A stretch of 64,000 nt of DNA, from contig CANJKZ010000774.1 in assembly GCA_947471745.1 (NCBI GenBank), positions 496,001-560,000 on the forward strand, read 5' to 3'. The notes beneath the pieces were generated by a model. That model had not been told where the DNA came from. It made no database searches and saw nothing but the letters and a program-made list of their open reading frames with translations. The position numbers were made by a program, and so were the translations under genes. Source of the stretch: Closterium sp. Naga37s-1 (lineage: Eukaryota > Streptophyta > Zygnematophyceae > Desmidiales > Closteriaceae). Below, in pieces: positions 1 to 10,815 of this stretch. The stretch's first letter is position 1. The number at the start of each line of letters is the position of its first letter.

Positions 1-3000
1 GTTCTACCACCCCACCTCGCGTCGTGTTCAGTCCTCTCAGGACGTCACGTTTGACGAGTCGGTGTCGTACTACCGTCTCTTTCCCTACCGCACTGCCTCT
101 CTCTCCCCCCCGCCACTCTTCCTAGCACCAGGTACTCCCCCGGTAGACCCCCTCCCCCCCCAGGGTCCTGCCCCCTCAGGTGTGTCCCAGGTAGACCCTG
201 CCGAGCCGGTCGAGGTAGCCGTCGACTCAGGTGCTACTAGGGGTGCTCAGCCTGCGGGTGCGGGGACTGGGGGTGCGAGGACTGGGGGTGCTGAGCCTGA
301 GCTTATGGAGCCTGGGGGTGCTGAGTCTGGGGGTGCTGAGTCTGGGGGTGCTGAGCCTGGGCGTGTGGAGCCTGAGGGTACTGTGTCTGGCGGTGCTGAG
401 CCTGCGCGTGCTGAGTCTGGAGGTGCTCTAGGTGTCCCGTCGCGGCGGGAGCCTCTCTCTCCACAGCAGCTTCGTGAGTGGTACTCTCGGCGCTGTCGAG
501 GTGCTGCTTGTGCTGGTACTGCTGGAGCTGCTGGAGGTGCTGCGGGTGCTGGTGCTGCTGGTGCTGGGGGTGCTGCTGGAGCTTTTGGTGGTTCTACTGG
601 TGCTGGAGGTGCTGCTGGTGCTGGAGCTACTGGAGGTGCTGCTGGTGCTGGAGCTGCTGGAGGTGCTGCTGGTACTGGAGCTGCTGGAGCTGCTGGAGGT
701 ACTGCTAGAGCTGCTGGCGGTGCTGTTGGTACTGGAGGTGCTGCTGGTGCTGGAGCTGCTGGAGTTGCTGGAGGTGCTGCTGGTGCTGGAGCTGCTGGAT
801 CTGCTGGAGGTGCTGCTGGGACTGGAGACCCTGGGGCTGAGGGTACCGGTCCTGTCTCTGCTGTTTCTGGAGGCGCTACGCGGCCGCGGCCATACTACGT
901 TCCGCTCCTTCAGCAGGTTCTTGGCTCCCCGCCTTCTCCTGGTCCTCCTCCTCCTTCCCTGAGTCCACCGCCTGTCCAGTCCCAGTTGCAGTTGCAGCCG
1001 GCCTCTCCACTGCCTGGTCCTTCTCCTTACTCTGGACCGACTAGAGGTCTTACGGAGCATCGTGAGCCTGAGTCGCGTCCTGTGTCGCCTGAGTCTCGTT
1101 CTGCGTCGCCTGTCCGTTCTGTTCGCGCTGGTTGTGTTTCGTGTCCGCGTCCTCCTCCTGTCCCTGGCACTCACTCTATGACTCTGCGTCCTTCCACTGC
1201 TCCACAGCGTGTCCCTCTGCCGTCTCCTCCTGCATCCTCTCTTCCTGCCGGTCCGGACCCTGCGTCTGACTCCCTCCGTGCTGCTAGTCCAGCTGTCACG
1301 CGTTTTCTGGCCACGCGTCTGCGTCTGTCTGTCCTCCGTCCATCGGGGGTGAGTGTGCTCTTGGCACGGACGTTCTTGAGGACAGACAGGAGGAGTTTGA
1401 GTTCTTTGCCGCTTCTGTACCTCATCTCGTGTCCATGCTGATTTCCCCTGAGGGAGACCCGGATGCACCAGACATCCCGACCCCGCGCTCTTACGCAGAG
1501 GCGATAGAAAGTCCCTACTCCTCTCAGTGGCAGGCAGCCATGGACGCCGAGATGGCTTCCTAGAAGTCCACAGGCACCTACGTCGACGAGGTTCCCCCGC
1601 CTGGGGCGAACATCGTCAGTGGCATGTGGATCTTCAGGGTGAAGCGGCCGCCGGGTTCTCCGCCTGTCTTCAAGGCGCGTTACGTTGCACGTGGCTTCAG
1701 TCAGCGACAGGGAGTTGACTTCTTCCAGACCTTCTCCCCTACCCCGAAGATGACCACTCTTCGGGTACTGCTGCACGTAGCTGCTCAGCGTGACTATGAG
1801 CTCCACTCGCTTGACTTCAGCACAGCCTTCCTACAGGGCAGCCTGCACGAGGAGATCTGGCTGCGCCGCCCACCTGGCTTCACTGGGTCGTTTCCAGCTG
1901 GTACCCAGTGGAGCCTCCGGCGGCCAGTCTACGGTCTCCGCCAGGCACCCCGTGAGTGGCACGACACGCTCAGGACGACTCTTGCTTCTCTTGGTTTTGC
2001 TCCTTCCACTGCTGACCCTTCTCTGTTTCTACGCACTGACGCTACTCTGCCGCCGTTCTACGTTCTCGTTTACGTAGACGACCTCGTCTTTGCTACTGCT
2101 GACACTGAGGCACTCGCCCACGTGAAGTCCGAGCTACAGAAGAGACACACGTGCACAGACCTGGGTGAGCTGACAAGCTATCTTGGCTTGCGGATCACCC
2201 GGGACAGAGCACAGCGCACCATTACCTTGACTCAGTCACACATGGTGCAGCAGGTCCTTCAGCGCTTCGGCTTCACGTACTCCTCGCCACAGTCCACTCC
2301 TCTGCCTACAGGTCACTCGCTCTCAGCTCCACCTTCGGACGAGTCCGTAGAGCCGAATGGCCCGTATCCAGAGCTTGTGGGCTGCCTCATGTACCTGATG
2401 ACTTGCACACGACCTGACCTCGCATACCCTCTCAGCCTTCTGGCTCGCTACGTGGCTCCCGGCAGGCACCGAAAGGTGCACTGGGATGCTGCGAAGAGGG
2501 TGTTGCGATACCTGTGCAGTACATCGGGCATGGAGCTCGTGCTTGGAGGACGGGCTCGAGTTGTCCTCACTGGTCACGCTGACGCCTCCTGGGTTGACGA
2601 CTTGGCTACGCTGCGGTCGTCACAGGGTTACACCTTCAGTCTTGGCTCCGGTTCTGTCTCTTGGCGGTCTACCCGCTCTTCTTCTGTTCTCAGCTCTAGT
2701 TGTGAGGCTGAGATCTACGCTGGGGCCATGGCTGCACAGGAGCTACGCTGGCTCACCTACCTGCTGACCGACTTGGGAGAGGCGCCTCGTTCTCCTCAAG
2801 TTCTGTACGTCGACAACAAGGCCATGCTGGCCTTGTGTCAGGAGCACAGACTGGAGCACAGAACGAAGCACATTGCTCTGCGCTACTTCCTTGCTCGAGA
2901 GTTGCAGCAGCGTGGCCAGCTTCGTCTTGCTTACGTGGCCTCTCAGGCCAACACTGCTGATGTTTTCACCAAGGCACTTCAGCATTGTGATCATCAGCGT

Positions 3001-3054
3001 TTCTGTACTGTGTTAGGCCTTGTACCTACTGTGCCTCACTTGCTTTCTTCTTGA
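1..3054 (+). pseudogene. pol of element H (IN end, RT, RNase H)
   Basis: Fossil copia pol. Readable signatures are KARYVARGFSQRQGVDFFQTF (RT fingers), VYVDDLVF (RT active site), and the RNase H segments around SCEAEIYAGAM and KHIALRYFLAREL. The block ends with PHLLSS, as in the related element B (PHLLTS). In an active relative this would be made as one polyprotein and cut by the element protease. About two breaks are seen. Confidence 0.9.
230..840 (+). repeat. Coding minisatellite in IN-RT linker of H
   Basis: Two adjacent tandem arrays. About 230-430 repeats a 15-bp unit like ggtgctgagcctggg (peptide GGAEP/GGAES). About 490-830 repeats 9-15-bp units like ggtgctggagctgct (peptide GAAGGA). 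The arrays make long open frames on several frames and on the minus strand, which are not taken as genes. Confidence 0.85.
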
Positions 3055-3283
3055 CTCTGCTTGTACTGTACTCTTTATACATATACCTGCATGCTTACAC
3101 TTGCTAGGTTGTGTTCACTGTATTGTTTGTTCTCCTTCATATAACTCTGCATGTGAACTGGCCTTGTGGCCATTTGCTTGTGCTCAGACTGCGTGGTGAC
3201 TTTGTGATCCACCCTGAGCTTGCTTTGTCTTTCTTGACTGGTCCTGTGACCTCTTGTTCTCCCCCACTTTGCCTATGGGGGTG
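3055..3283 (+). promoter_or_regulatory. 3' noncoding tail of H with three hairpins and PPT
   Basis: Holds inverted repeats TGGCC-TTGT-GGCCA (3159-3172), GCTCAG...GTGG...CCAC...CTGAGC (3182-3219) and CCCCCA...TGGGGG (3261-3281). The last ends in the G-rich polypurine tract that abuts the LTR. The same block occurs in B, G and D and partly in M. A role in plus-strand priming, 3' end formation or packaging is inference. Confidence 0.7.
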
Positions 3284-3414
3284 TGTCAAACTTATATATG
3301 CTATAGTCTCTTTAGGCTGTAGTGGGGTAGTCCTTAGAGGGTACAACACTTTTGTGTTTGTTACTTGTACCCACCTTCTTCCTAGTTCATCCATTCCTCT
3401 CATTTATTCTCACA
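3284..3414 (+). repeat. 3' LTR of H
   Basis: 131 bp, starting TGTCAAAC and ending TTCTCACA, directly after the polypurine tract. It contains the hairpin GGGTACAA (3339-3346) / TTGTACCC (3365-3372). Closest in the window to the LTR of element I at 24314-24444. Confidence 0.9.
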
Positions 3415-3968
3415 CGAGGGGCCTGAGGGGCCAAAACCGCTGCGGCTACAGTGCCGGCCTCCGGATTTCTGAATCCGGGTGGCCCCTCGTGGTTGATGCA
3501 ACCGCCAGTGGCGTCATCATTACGCCCTTGGCGGTTTTCTGTTCCTGCTGCAACAGTCGCGCCGGCAGGGCGGGATCTCGCCCGAGGTCCTTCCTGATTG
3601 CGTTCGTCTGGGCGATTGTTACGAGCACCCGTCGCGGCGATTGGAGCCCGATGGTCGTCGTCATTCCGGTTGGTTCCGCGAGCTGCGGCGCCGATTAAAT
3701 CAAGAGCAGTAACTGTCGCGCGATGTTTATTTCGGGGCGAGCGAGACCTCTCCCTTCCATAAGTTGAATTTCTTTCTTCGTCTCGCCGAGGCGATCCACG
3801 CCTTGACGAAATTCTAGTGTTAATCCGAGCAGGAGGAGGCCGTCTGTTAACGGCATAAACAAATCCGCTCGTCGTGTCGTTAATTCTAGCAGCAAAAACG
3901 TCTTGAAGGAGGGTTGAGGGTTGATGAGATCCAAGTCTAACCATAGGAAGGAGATTGTGCCAACTCAA
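3387..3968 (-). other. Unassigned Arg/Asn-rich open frame next to H
   Basis: A 193-codon minus-strand frame whose last few codons run into the H LTR. The product is low-complexity and basic (RRGSPRRDEERN, RSRSPRNKHRA) with no domain I recognise. Base composition differs from the copia DNA beside it. It could be the edge of another old repeat (an RS-like or gag-like frame) or not a gene at all. The rest of 3969-4329 is AT-richer flanking DNA downstream of the minus-strand gene; I see nothing specific in it. Confidence 0.25.
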
Positions 3969-4329
3969 ATTGAGATGAGTGAAATGAGACTAGGTGGCAG
4001 GTCTGTGGACCTGTCGAATGGTAAGATGGGAATGCCTCTTTATTGCATTCCCCTTTTTTGAATCTTGTCACAATCATTAAATTTATAAATATATTTCTAA
4101 ATTATTCATCATTCACTGATGCAGCACCATGTTGGAAACTTGTGTCTGATTACCAGATAGACTTGACACTGTCCAGCAACTCTTGCATCAGGTCAGGTAG
4201 CATACCATTGAGAAGAGGTATGAACCAACCAAGTACAACGGAACCCCATCCCCCACATTGGGTGCCATGTTTAAAACGTCTCTTCCTTCATCTAATACCA
4301 CTGGTATGCCAGCGTTGTTGGCTTAGAAA

Positions 4330-6163
4330 CTACGGCATTACAATTAAAATGTGTGCTACTGTACATACAGTACCCCATCCCACATGGGGTTTTTGAGTCT
4401 CCCAACTTGTGATCAGTTTGTCCGTTGGAACACCAGTTTGCGAGACTAGCACGTGCCCTGCACTGTCCACCTTCATCTGAACAACATCATGCATGTCTTG
4501 TAACATTGCTGCAACTGTCCAGAATAGGTTGAACTCCTTCCCCCCTTCAAAAAAGAATCCATGCTTTTTCAATATGCAACCAAGTGGTTGTTTGGCTCGC
4601 CCTTGTAATTCCAGCTGGAGTGAATCAAGGAAGTCAACCCAGGTGCTTTTGCATACCAAGATTGATGCCAGAACTTGATGAACCAGATGTCTCATCCTTG
4701 ACTGGATAAGCGCCAAGCTTCTCAGGTTTTCAGGCGATGAAACGAGCTGCATCGTTCGTTGCTGTGCTATCCCTTGCCTAACAGCTGGCATTACGGGTAC
4801 GTCCTTCAAAATTAGGAGTCTTGACCAAGCAGAGTTCAACTGCACCACATCTGACAAAACATCTCCCAGGTCCTTGAGACTCCTCAATCCATAGTCTGCC
4901 AGCCGAATTGGTTTGCCAAAGGCTTGGCAAAAATGCATGTGAAACATGTTGATGGAGAGCCTCCCATAAGCACCAAGGACTGCCATCACCTGGTACCTCA
5001 GAGTTGCCAATGCAATCTCTTCAGCTGAGAAGCCTTTCACAGCATGTTCCCTCACCCTTGCAATGTCACATTCGCATAGCTCACTTACACCAGTTGCTCG
5101 TCCATCATTCTCAACATATCCACCCGCATTTGTAGGAGTAGCACGCCTCACTGGTGACACAAGACGATATCTTGTGGATAGAGCCTCAACATGTCCACCC
5201 TCAACTTTAGCAGTGGCATGCAATGTTGGTGAGACAAGACAATATCTTGTGGATAGAGTCTCAACATGTCCACCATAATTTTTGGCAGTGGCATACCTCA
5301 CTGGTGACACAAGGCGGTAACTTGTGGATAGAGCCTCAACATGTCCACCCTCAATCTTAGCGGTGGCATGCCTCACTGGTGACACAAGGCGATATCTTGT
5401 GGATAGAGCCGACGACGATGCCAAAGATTCCTTTGGAAGTAAATGGTCCCAGTCATAGATTTCAGCTCCTAAATTCAGTAGCTGCAAGGAGACTGGATGT
5501 GGCATGACTACTCTCGTGATTGCAACCACCTTGACATCACGGTCAAGGAGCCTGGATACACGTGAGGCGAAGCCAGAGTCAGCAGTGATAAGCACCACGC
5601 ATGAAGAGACCGACCTGAAAGATCATACGATGGAAAGAAGATGCGTGTCGTCAGAAATGGGTCGTTTAGACTGGAAATGAAGCAAGGGCTTACCCGCTCG
5701 GTGAGACTTTGTGCTGATTGACTATAGAGACTTGAACGCCCCTATGGTTGTCCAAAACGAAGCACATGACGTCGAGAATCATGGCCTTGTCAGCCGATTC
5801 CTTCCCCGATGGTACTTGCACAAACTCCACACCGCATGCTTGGAGCTCGCTTGCACGTGAACCCAGGAGCTCTTGCTTTCCGTAAGCCGCAAATCGATCG
5901 ACTTCTCCATAAAAGATAATAACAGCTTCCAAACGACGGACAAAATATGTTGTGTTGCATCCGTGGGGGATTGCACAGTTCTCAAAATCCCAAAAGGCTC
6001 CAACGTAAACTTCCTGGACTGAATGGTGAATTTCCTGCTGATCCGACTGGCCAATATCCGAAGTAGTTCTGTGTGAGATTACAAATGCCATCACTTGGTC
6101 TAAAGCAAAACGTGGCTTTTTGGAATGTTGGGAGAAGCGTACTTCGTGGTGAACGAGTAGCAT
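4330..6163 (-). CDS. NYN-domain ribonuclease-like protein with two LOTUS domains (MARF1-like)
   Basis: Two exons: 6163-5694 and 5614-4330. The 79-bp intron (5693-5615) starts GTAAGC and ends TTTCAG; joining keeps frame and gives about 584 aa. Residues about 52-215 form a NYN (PIN-like) nuclease fold: FWDFEN with Asp59, Asp125 and Asp131 in DKAMILD, Asp169 in TADSGF, and a GAEIYDWDHLLP end. Four 25-aa repeats follow (about 227-326), then LOTUS/OST-HTH domains at about 356-418 (AFGKPIRLADYGLRSLKDL) and about 465-550. In this family NYN is an RNA endonuclease and LOTUS binds RNA. ATG at 6163 is the first in frame but lies only 11 bp from the A LTR, so a 5' exon may have been cut off. A degenerate relative lies at 38714-40450. 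Domains are sure; activity is inferred. Confidence 0.8.
5110..5409 (-). repeat. Four-copy 75-bp coding tandem repeat
   Basis: Four in-frame 25-aa units (ALSTRYRLVSPVRHATAK...GGHVE type) lie between the NYN and first LOTUS domains of the 4330-6163 gene. Units differ at several positions each, so the expansion is not very recent. The paralogue at 38.7-40.4 kb has no such array. Confidence 0.9.
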
Positions 6164-6173
6164 TACTAAGACC

Positions 6174-6304
6174 TGTCAGAATGTTATATCGCTTACATTG
6201 TGTAGGCTATAGTGGGGTAGCCCATAAGGGGTACAACCCAATTAGGGTTAGTACTTGTACCCAACTGTTTCATAGTTCATTCATTCTCGTTCAGTATTCT
6301 GACA
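6174..6304 (+). repeat. 5' LTR of A
   Basis: 131 bp, TGTCAGAATG...TTCTGACA, followed at once by TGGTTTCAGAGCAGG, a primer-binding site of initiator tRNA-Met type. Hairpin GGGTACAA (6229-6236) / TTGTACCC (6255-6262). Very close to the solo LTR at 32615-32746. Confidence 0.92.
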
Positions 6305-6466
6305 TGGTTTCAGAGCAGGTCCTCCGCTAGGACCGTTTTTTTTCCTTGGGCCCACCACAGCGCTACCCCGCTAGCCGCCCCTGCAGCCCTCGAGCTGCCC
6401 CTACTGCCTGTCGCGACCCGTAGGCCCCTAGGCCCGTCGCCACTTGCCCGTCGCCCTAGGCCCGTC

Positions 6467-6595
6467 TGTCAGAGTTATTTGACATAGCTACTGTAGGCTA
6501 TAGTGGAGTAGCACATATGGGGTACAGTTTCCTAGGGTTTGCCTTTTGTACCCAACTTTCACTTAGTCATTCAATTCCTGTTTTCTTGATTCACA
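6467..6595 (+). repeat. 5' LTR of B
   Basis: 129 bp, TGTCAGAGTT...GATTCACA, followed by the primer-binding site TGGTATAGAGC. Contains GGGTACA/TGTACCC inverted repeat around a CTAGGGTTT loop. Confidence 0.97.
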
Positions 6596-6659
6596 TGGTA
6601 TAGAGCGGGTTCCTACATGGGACCGTTCCTTCCTAAGGGCCCACCATAAGAAATTTTTT

Positions 6660-7700
6660 TTTTTTAGCTGCCCACGCACATTGCGCCCTGCCCTAAATTT
6701 TTTTTTTTAGCGGCCCCTACGCTGCCCCTACGCGGCCCCTACGCCGCCTCCCACACGCCCCCTATGCGGCCCCTGGCGGCGCCCTGACGAGGCCCCTGCC
6801 GGCGCCCTATCGCGGCCCCTGACGCGCCCCCTGGTGGCGCCCTGACGCGGCCCCTGGCGGCGCCTGACGCGGCCCTGACGCGGCCTGACGCGGCCCCTGG
6901 CGGCGCCCTGACGCGGCCCCTGCCGTGGCCCTGAAGCGGCCCCTGACGCGGCCCTGACGCGGCTCTGCCGCGGCCCTGACGCGGCCCTGACGCGGCCCTG
7001 CCGCGGCCCCTGGCGGCGCCCTGACGCGGCCCCTGACGCGGCGCCCTGACGCGGCCCCTGCCGCGGCCCTGACGCGGCCCTGCCGCGGCCCCTGACGCGG
7101 CCCTGACGCGGCCTGCTGCGGCCCCTGCCGCGGCCCTGAAGCGGCCCCTGACGCGGCTCTGCCGCGGCCCTGACGCGGCCCTGACGCGGCCCCTGACGCG
7201 GCCCCTGCCGCGGCCCCTTGCGCGGCCCTGACGCGGCCCTGCCGCGGCCCCTGGCGGCGCCCTGACGCGGCCCCTGACGCGGCGCCCTGACGCGGCCCTG
7301 TCGCGGCCCCTGACGCGGCCCCTGCCGCGGCCCCTGACGCGGCCCCTGACGCGGCCCCTGTCGCGGCCCCTGACGCGGCCCCGCCTCCTCTCAGCGGCCC
7401 CGCCGCCTCCCCTCAGCGGCCCCGCCGCCTCCTCCCAACGGCCCCGGACGCCGCCCTCTCAGCGGCCCCGCCGAGCCGCCCAGCAACCTAGCCGCCCAGC
7501 AGCTGAGCCACCGAGCCGCCCAGCAGCCGAGCCGCCGAGCCGCCCAGCAGCCGAGCCGCCCAGCAGCAGAGCCGCCGAGCCGCCCAGCAGCCGAGCCGCT
7601 GAGCCGCCCAGCAGCCGAGCCGCCGAGCCGCCCAGCAGCCGAGTCGCCGAGCCGCCCTGCAGCCGAGCCGCCCGAGCCGCCCTGTCCGGTAAGAGCAGCG
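6660..7700 (+). repeat. GC-rich leader minisatellite of B
   Basis: About 6700-7400 is a degenerate tandem array of units such as ggcccctgacgc and ggccctgccgc. About 7470-7680 is a 15-16-bp array of ccgcccagcagccgag type. Almost no A or T in the first part. No ATG-led frame; it is the untranslated leader between primer-binding site and gag. Confidence 0.85.
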
Positions 7701-8539
7701 CCTCTCTCACAGCACTGCCCTCACCCCACTGTTTGCGCTGCTAGTCTACTGCTGTCATGGCTACCCCTAGTGTCCTCGCTTTTGACGCTGAGGGTCGGGC
7801 CATTGACTTTGACGTCTGGATAGATGACCTGCAGCTTTTCTTACAGTGCGATAGGGCAGACGGCCTCTCCCTCTTTGACCTCACTTCTGGTGCCTCCCCT
7901 GCCCCCGCCACTGATGCTGACGCAACTGTTCACTCCCAGTGGGCCACGCGCGATGCTGCTGCACGTCTTGCTGTGCGTCGCCACCTGCCTACCTCTGAGC
8001 GTGCGCACTTTAGCCAGTACAAGAGTGCTCAGACCTTGTACGACGCTGTAGTTGCACGCTACTCCTCCCCTGCCACTGCTGCACTGAGTCGCCTCATGCT
8101 ACCGTACCTCTTCCCTGACCTTGCTGCCTTTCCCACAGTCGCTGACCTCATTACGCACCTACGCACTAGTGACACTCGCTACCGCGCTGCGCTTCCTGCT
8201 GAGTTCTGCGCCAAGAACCCCCCCCCCATGTACATCACCCTCTACTACATAGTCACCCGGCTCCCTGACTCCCTTCGCGTAGTCAGGGACCACTTCCTCT
8301 CAGTTTGCCCCACCACTCTCACCGTTGACCTCCTCGAGAAGTCCCTCCTAGCAGCAGAGAAGAGCATAGTGGCTGTAGGAGCCTCTCGTGGTGACCCTCG
8401 CACCCCCATCTTTGAGGGGTGTTCCCCCTCCCCCCTTTTGCCCTCTGTTGCCTCTGCTGCTGCGGCCGACCTCGTTGGGCTTGAGTCGGTCGGTGCGGCG
8501 TCTACCCCTAGCGGAAGACGCCGCCCTGGCAAGGGCAAG

Positions 8540-8782
8540 GGGGGCAGGGGCGCTGGAGGAGCTAGCGGGGGCGGTGGAGGCGGCAGTGGAGGCGGTGGAG
8601 GAGGTGGGGGTGGCGGTGGGGGTGGTGGCGGGGGTGGAGGTGTCGGTGGCGGCAGTGGAGGCGGAGGCGGCAGCGGCAGTGGCGGAGGGAGCGGAGGTGG
8701 CGGCGGTGGAGGAGGAGGCGGCGGAGGAGGTGGAGCTGGTCGGGGTGGCGCTGCGCAGAGGGTCGGCTCCGGTGGTGGTCAG

Positions 8783-8816
<34 letters not shown>
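8540..8816 (+). repeat. Gly-codon array and (CAG)10 microsatellite in gag of B
   Basis: About 8560-8750 is a run of GGN codons encoding poly-Gly/Ser. 8786-8816 is an uninterrupted CAG run of about ten units encoding poly-Gln. Both are slippage-prone and differ in length from elements A, C and D. Confidence 0.9.
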
Positions 8817-8817
<1 letters not shown>

Positions 8818-10589
8818 CACTCGTGACATCCCCTCCCCTCAGCAGCTCCGTGAGTGGTACACTGCACGCCAGAGGGGTGGGGGTACTGGTCCGTGCACCT
8901 ACGTCCTCCGCACCGGCGACCGCGCGGGTGAGCAGTGCGGGGGTGCGCACTCCACCCAGCGCTGCTTTGGCCGCCTGACGGACGCTTGGCGTCACCAGTT
9001 CCCTGAGGCCACTGAGATCCCCCGCTGGGGTGAGCTGTCTAGGGCGGGTGTGGCTGTCTTTGACCTTGACTTTGATGCTATTCTTGCTGCCATGTATACT
9101 GTGACTATTAGTGATGAGGGTGACTGTTACCGGTGTTTTCCGCCCGACCCGGGCATTGAGACTGCTGCTCTAGGTACTGGTGAGGCTGCTGCTCTAGGTG
9201 CTAGCGAGGCTGCTGCTCTAGGTGCGTCTGCTCCCTCAGGTGCTGGTGAGTCTGCTCTCTCAGGTTCTGCGTCGGCTTCGGCCTCCCACACCTTCACCCT
9301 TGACTCGGGGGCTTCTCGCTCCTTCTTTCGAGACCGCACCACACTCACGCCGCTTAGCCGGCCAGTTGCAGTCTCTCTGGCAGACCCCTCTGGGGGTCCT
9401 GTCCTTGCTCACTTCTCCACTGTCCTCCCGTGTCCGGCGGCCCCCTCTGGCACCCTGTCTGGTCTTTACCTTCCCTCGTTCTCTACGAACTTGGTGAGTG
9501 GTGCTGACCTACAGGATGCGGGGGTTCACCAGTTCACTCCTGCGAGTCAGCGGGTGACCCACTGCACGGACGCTCGGACAGGCCGACACCTGGCCACGTT
9601 TACCCGTCGGCCGGGGTCGAGCCTGTACACCCTGACCACTGCGTCTCCTCCAGTCACTACGTCTGGTCAGGTAGCTGCGTCGGGTCAGGTGTTTGCTGCA
9701 GCGTCCAGGTCTGGTCCTGAGTCTGCCCCCTGTTCGTGTCGCCTCCTGTCTCACGAGACTCTCCTCTGGCACCACCGCCTTGGTCACCCCTCCCTGCTTC
9801 GTCTCCGAAGCATGGCCTCCCGTGTCCTTGTCTCTGGTCTTCCCCGGTCCCTCCCTCCCCTTGAGGGAGGGTGATGTCACTGAGGTGTTGATCGACTGGA
9901 TCCGCGCAGCTCGTCTCCAGCTCAGGCAGAGCTTCGGCTCGGACTTTCCTGTTCAGCGTCTGCACTCTGACAGAGGTGGAGAGTTCTCCTCTGGCCTTCT
10001 GCGAGCCTACTGTCGTGCACGAGGCATCCGCCAGACCTTCACGCTTCCGGACTCTCCACAGCAAAATGGGATTGCTGAGCGCCGCATTGGCATGATCATG
10101 GATGTCGCACGTACGTCCATGATGCATGCGGCTGCCCCCCATTTTCTGTGGCCGTTTGCGGTTCGGTACGCGGCGCACCAGATCAACCTTCACCCCAGGG
10201 TCTCCATGCCGGAGACCTCCCCAGCTTTGCTGTGGACGGGGAAGGTTGGCGATGCGTCTGCGTTCCGTGTCTGGGGATCTCGGGCGTTTGTCCGCGACTT
10301 GTCTGCGGACAAGCTGTCCCCTCGTGCTGCTCCTTGCGTCTTCCTTGGCATCCCCCCTGACGCGCCAGGGTGGCAGTTCTACCACCCCACCTCTCGCCGT
10401 GTTCTGTCCTCCCAGGACGTCACGTTTGACGAGTCGGTCCCCTACTACCGCCTCTTCCCCTACCGCACTCCGTCCCTCCCCCCGCCACCGCTCTTCCTTG
10501 TCCCAGGTCCCCCCCCGGTAGACCCCCTCCCCCCTCAGGGTCCTGCCCCTTCAGGTGTGTCCCAGGTAGACGCAGTCGAGCCTGTCGAG

Positions 10590-10815
10590 GTTACTGGTGA
10601 CTCTGGTGCTGCTGAGGGTGCTGAGCCTGGGGGTGCTGACTCTGGGGGTGCTGAGCGTGTGGGTGCTACTACTGGGGGTGCTGAGCCTGGGGGTGCTGAG
10701 CCTGGGAGTGCTACGCCTGGGGGTGCTACGCCTGGAGGTGCTGAGCCTGGGGGTGCGGAGCCTGAGGGAGCTGGGCCTGCTCGTGTGGCGTCTGGCGGTG
10801 CTGAGCCTGGAGGTT
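10590..10815 (+). repeat. 15-bp coding minisatellite in IN-RT linker of B
   Basis: Units like ggtgctgagcctggg repeat about fifteen times, encoding GGAEP/GGADS pentapeptides, followed by a Gly/Ala-rich stretch to about 11140. Same design as H (230-840), A (17510-17720) and F (61870-62120). Confidence 0.85.

Larger units (their letters stand above)
1..3414 (+). mobile_element. Copia LTR retrotransposon H, 3' part
   Basis: Ty1/copia element cut by the left window edge. The window opens in the end of integrase (a DVTFDESV motif near 45-65). A repeat-rich linker follows to about 1.5 kb, then reverse transcriptase at about 1.6-2.35 kb (VYVDDLVF near 2070-2095), RNase H at about 2.55-3.0 kb (CEAEIYAGAMAAQE, YVDNKAMLAL, ANTADVFTK), a noncoding tail and the 3' LTR. 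The 5' half is not in the window, so target duplication and LTR divergence cannot be judged. The visible coding part is broken, with about two breaks. Confidence 0.95.

Noticed and set aside
428-1468. 346-codon minus-strand Ser/Arg/Thr-rich open frame, and similar antisense frames at 8348-8995, 10535-11149, 15163-15810 and 25375-26220
   Set aside because: They lie antisense to coding minisatellites or GC-rich leaders. The periodic low-complexity products follow from the repeat units on the other strand.
3111-3698. 195-codon plus-strand frame across the H LTR
   Set aside because: It crosses the LTR boundary into unrelated DNA and matches nothing; chance frame.
6700-7400. CRISPR-like or satellite array
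   Set aside because: Units are direct, short and degenerate with no unique spacers. The position between primer-binding site and gag marks it as a leader minisatellite.
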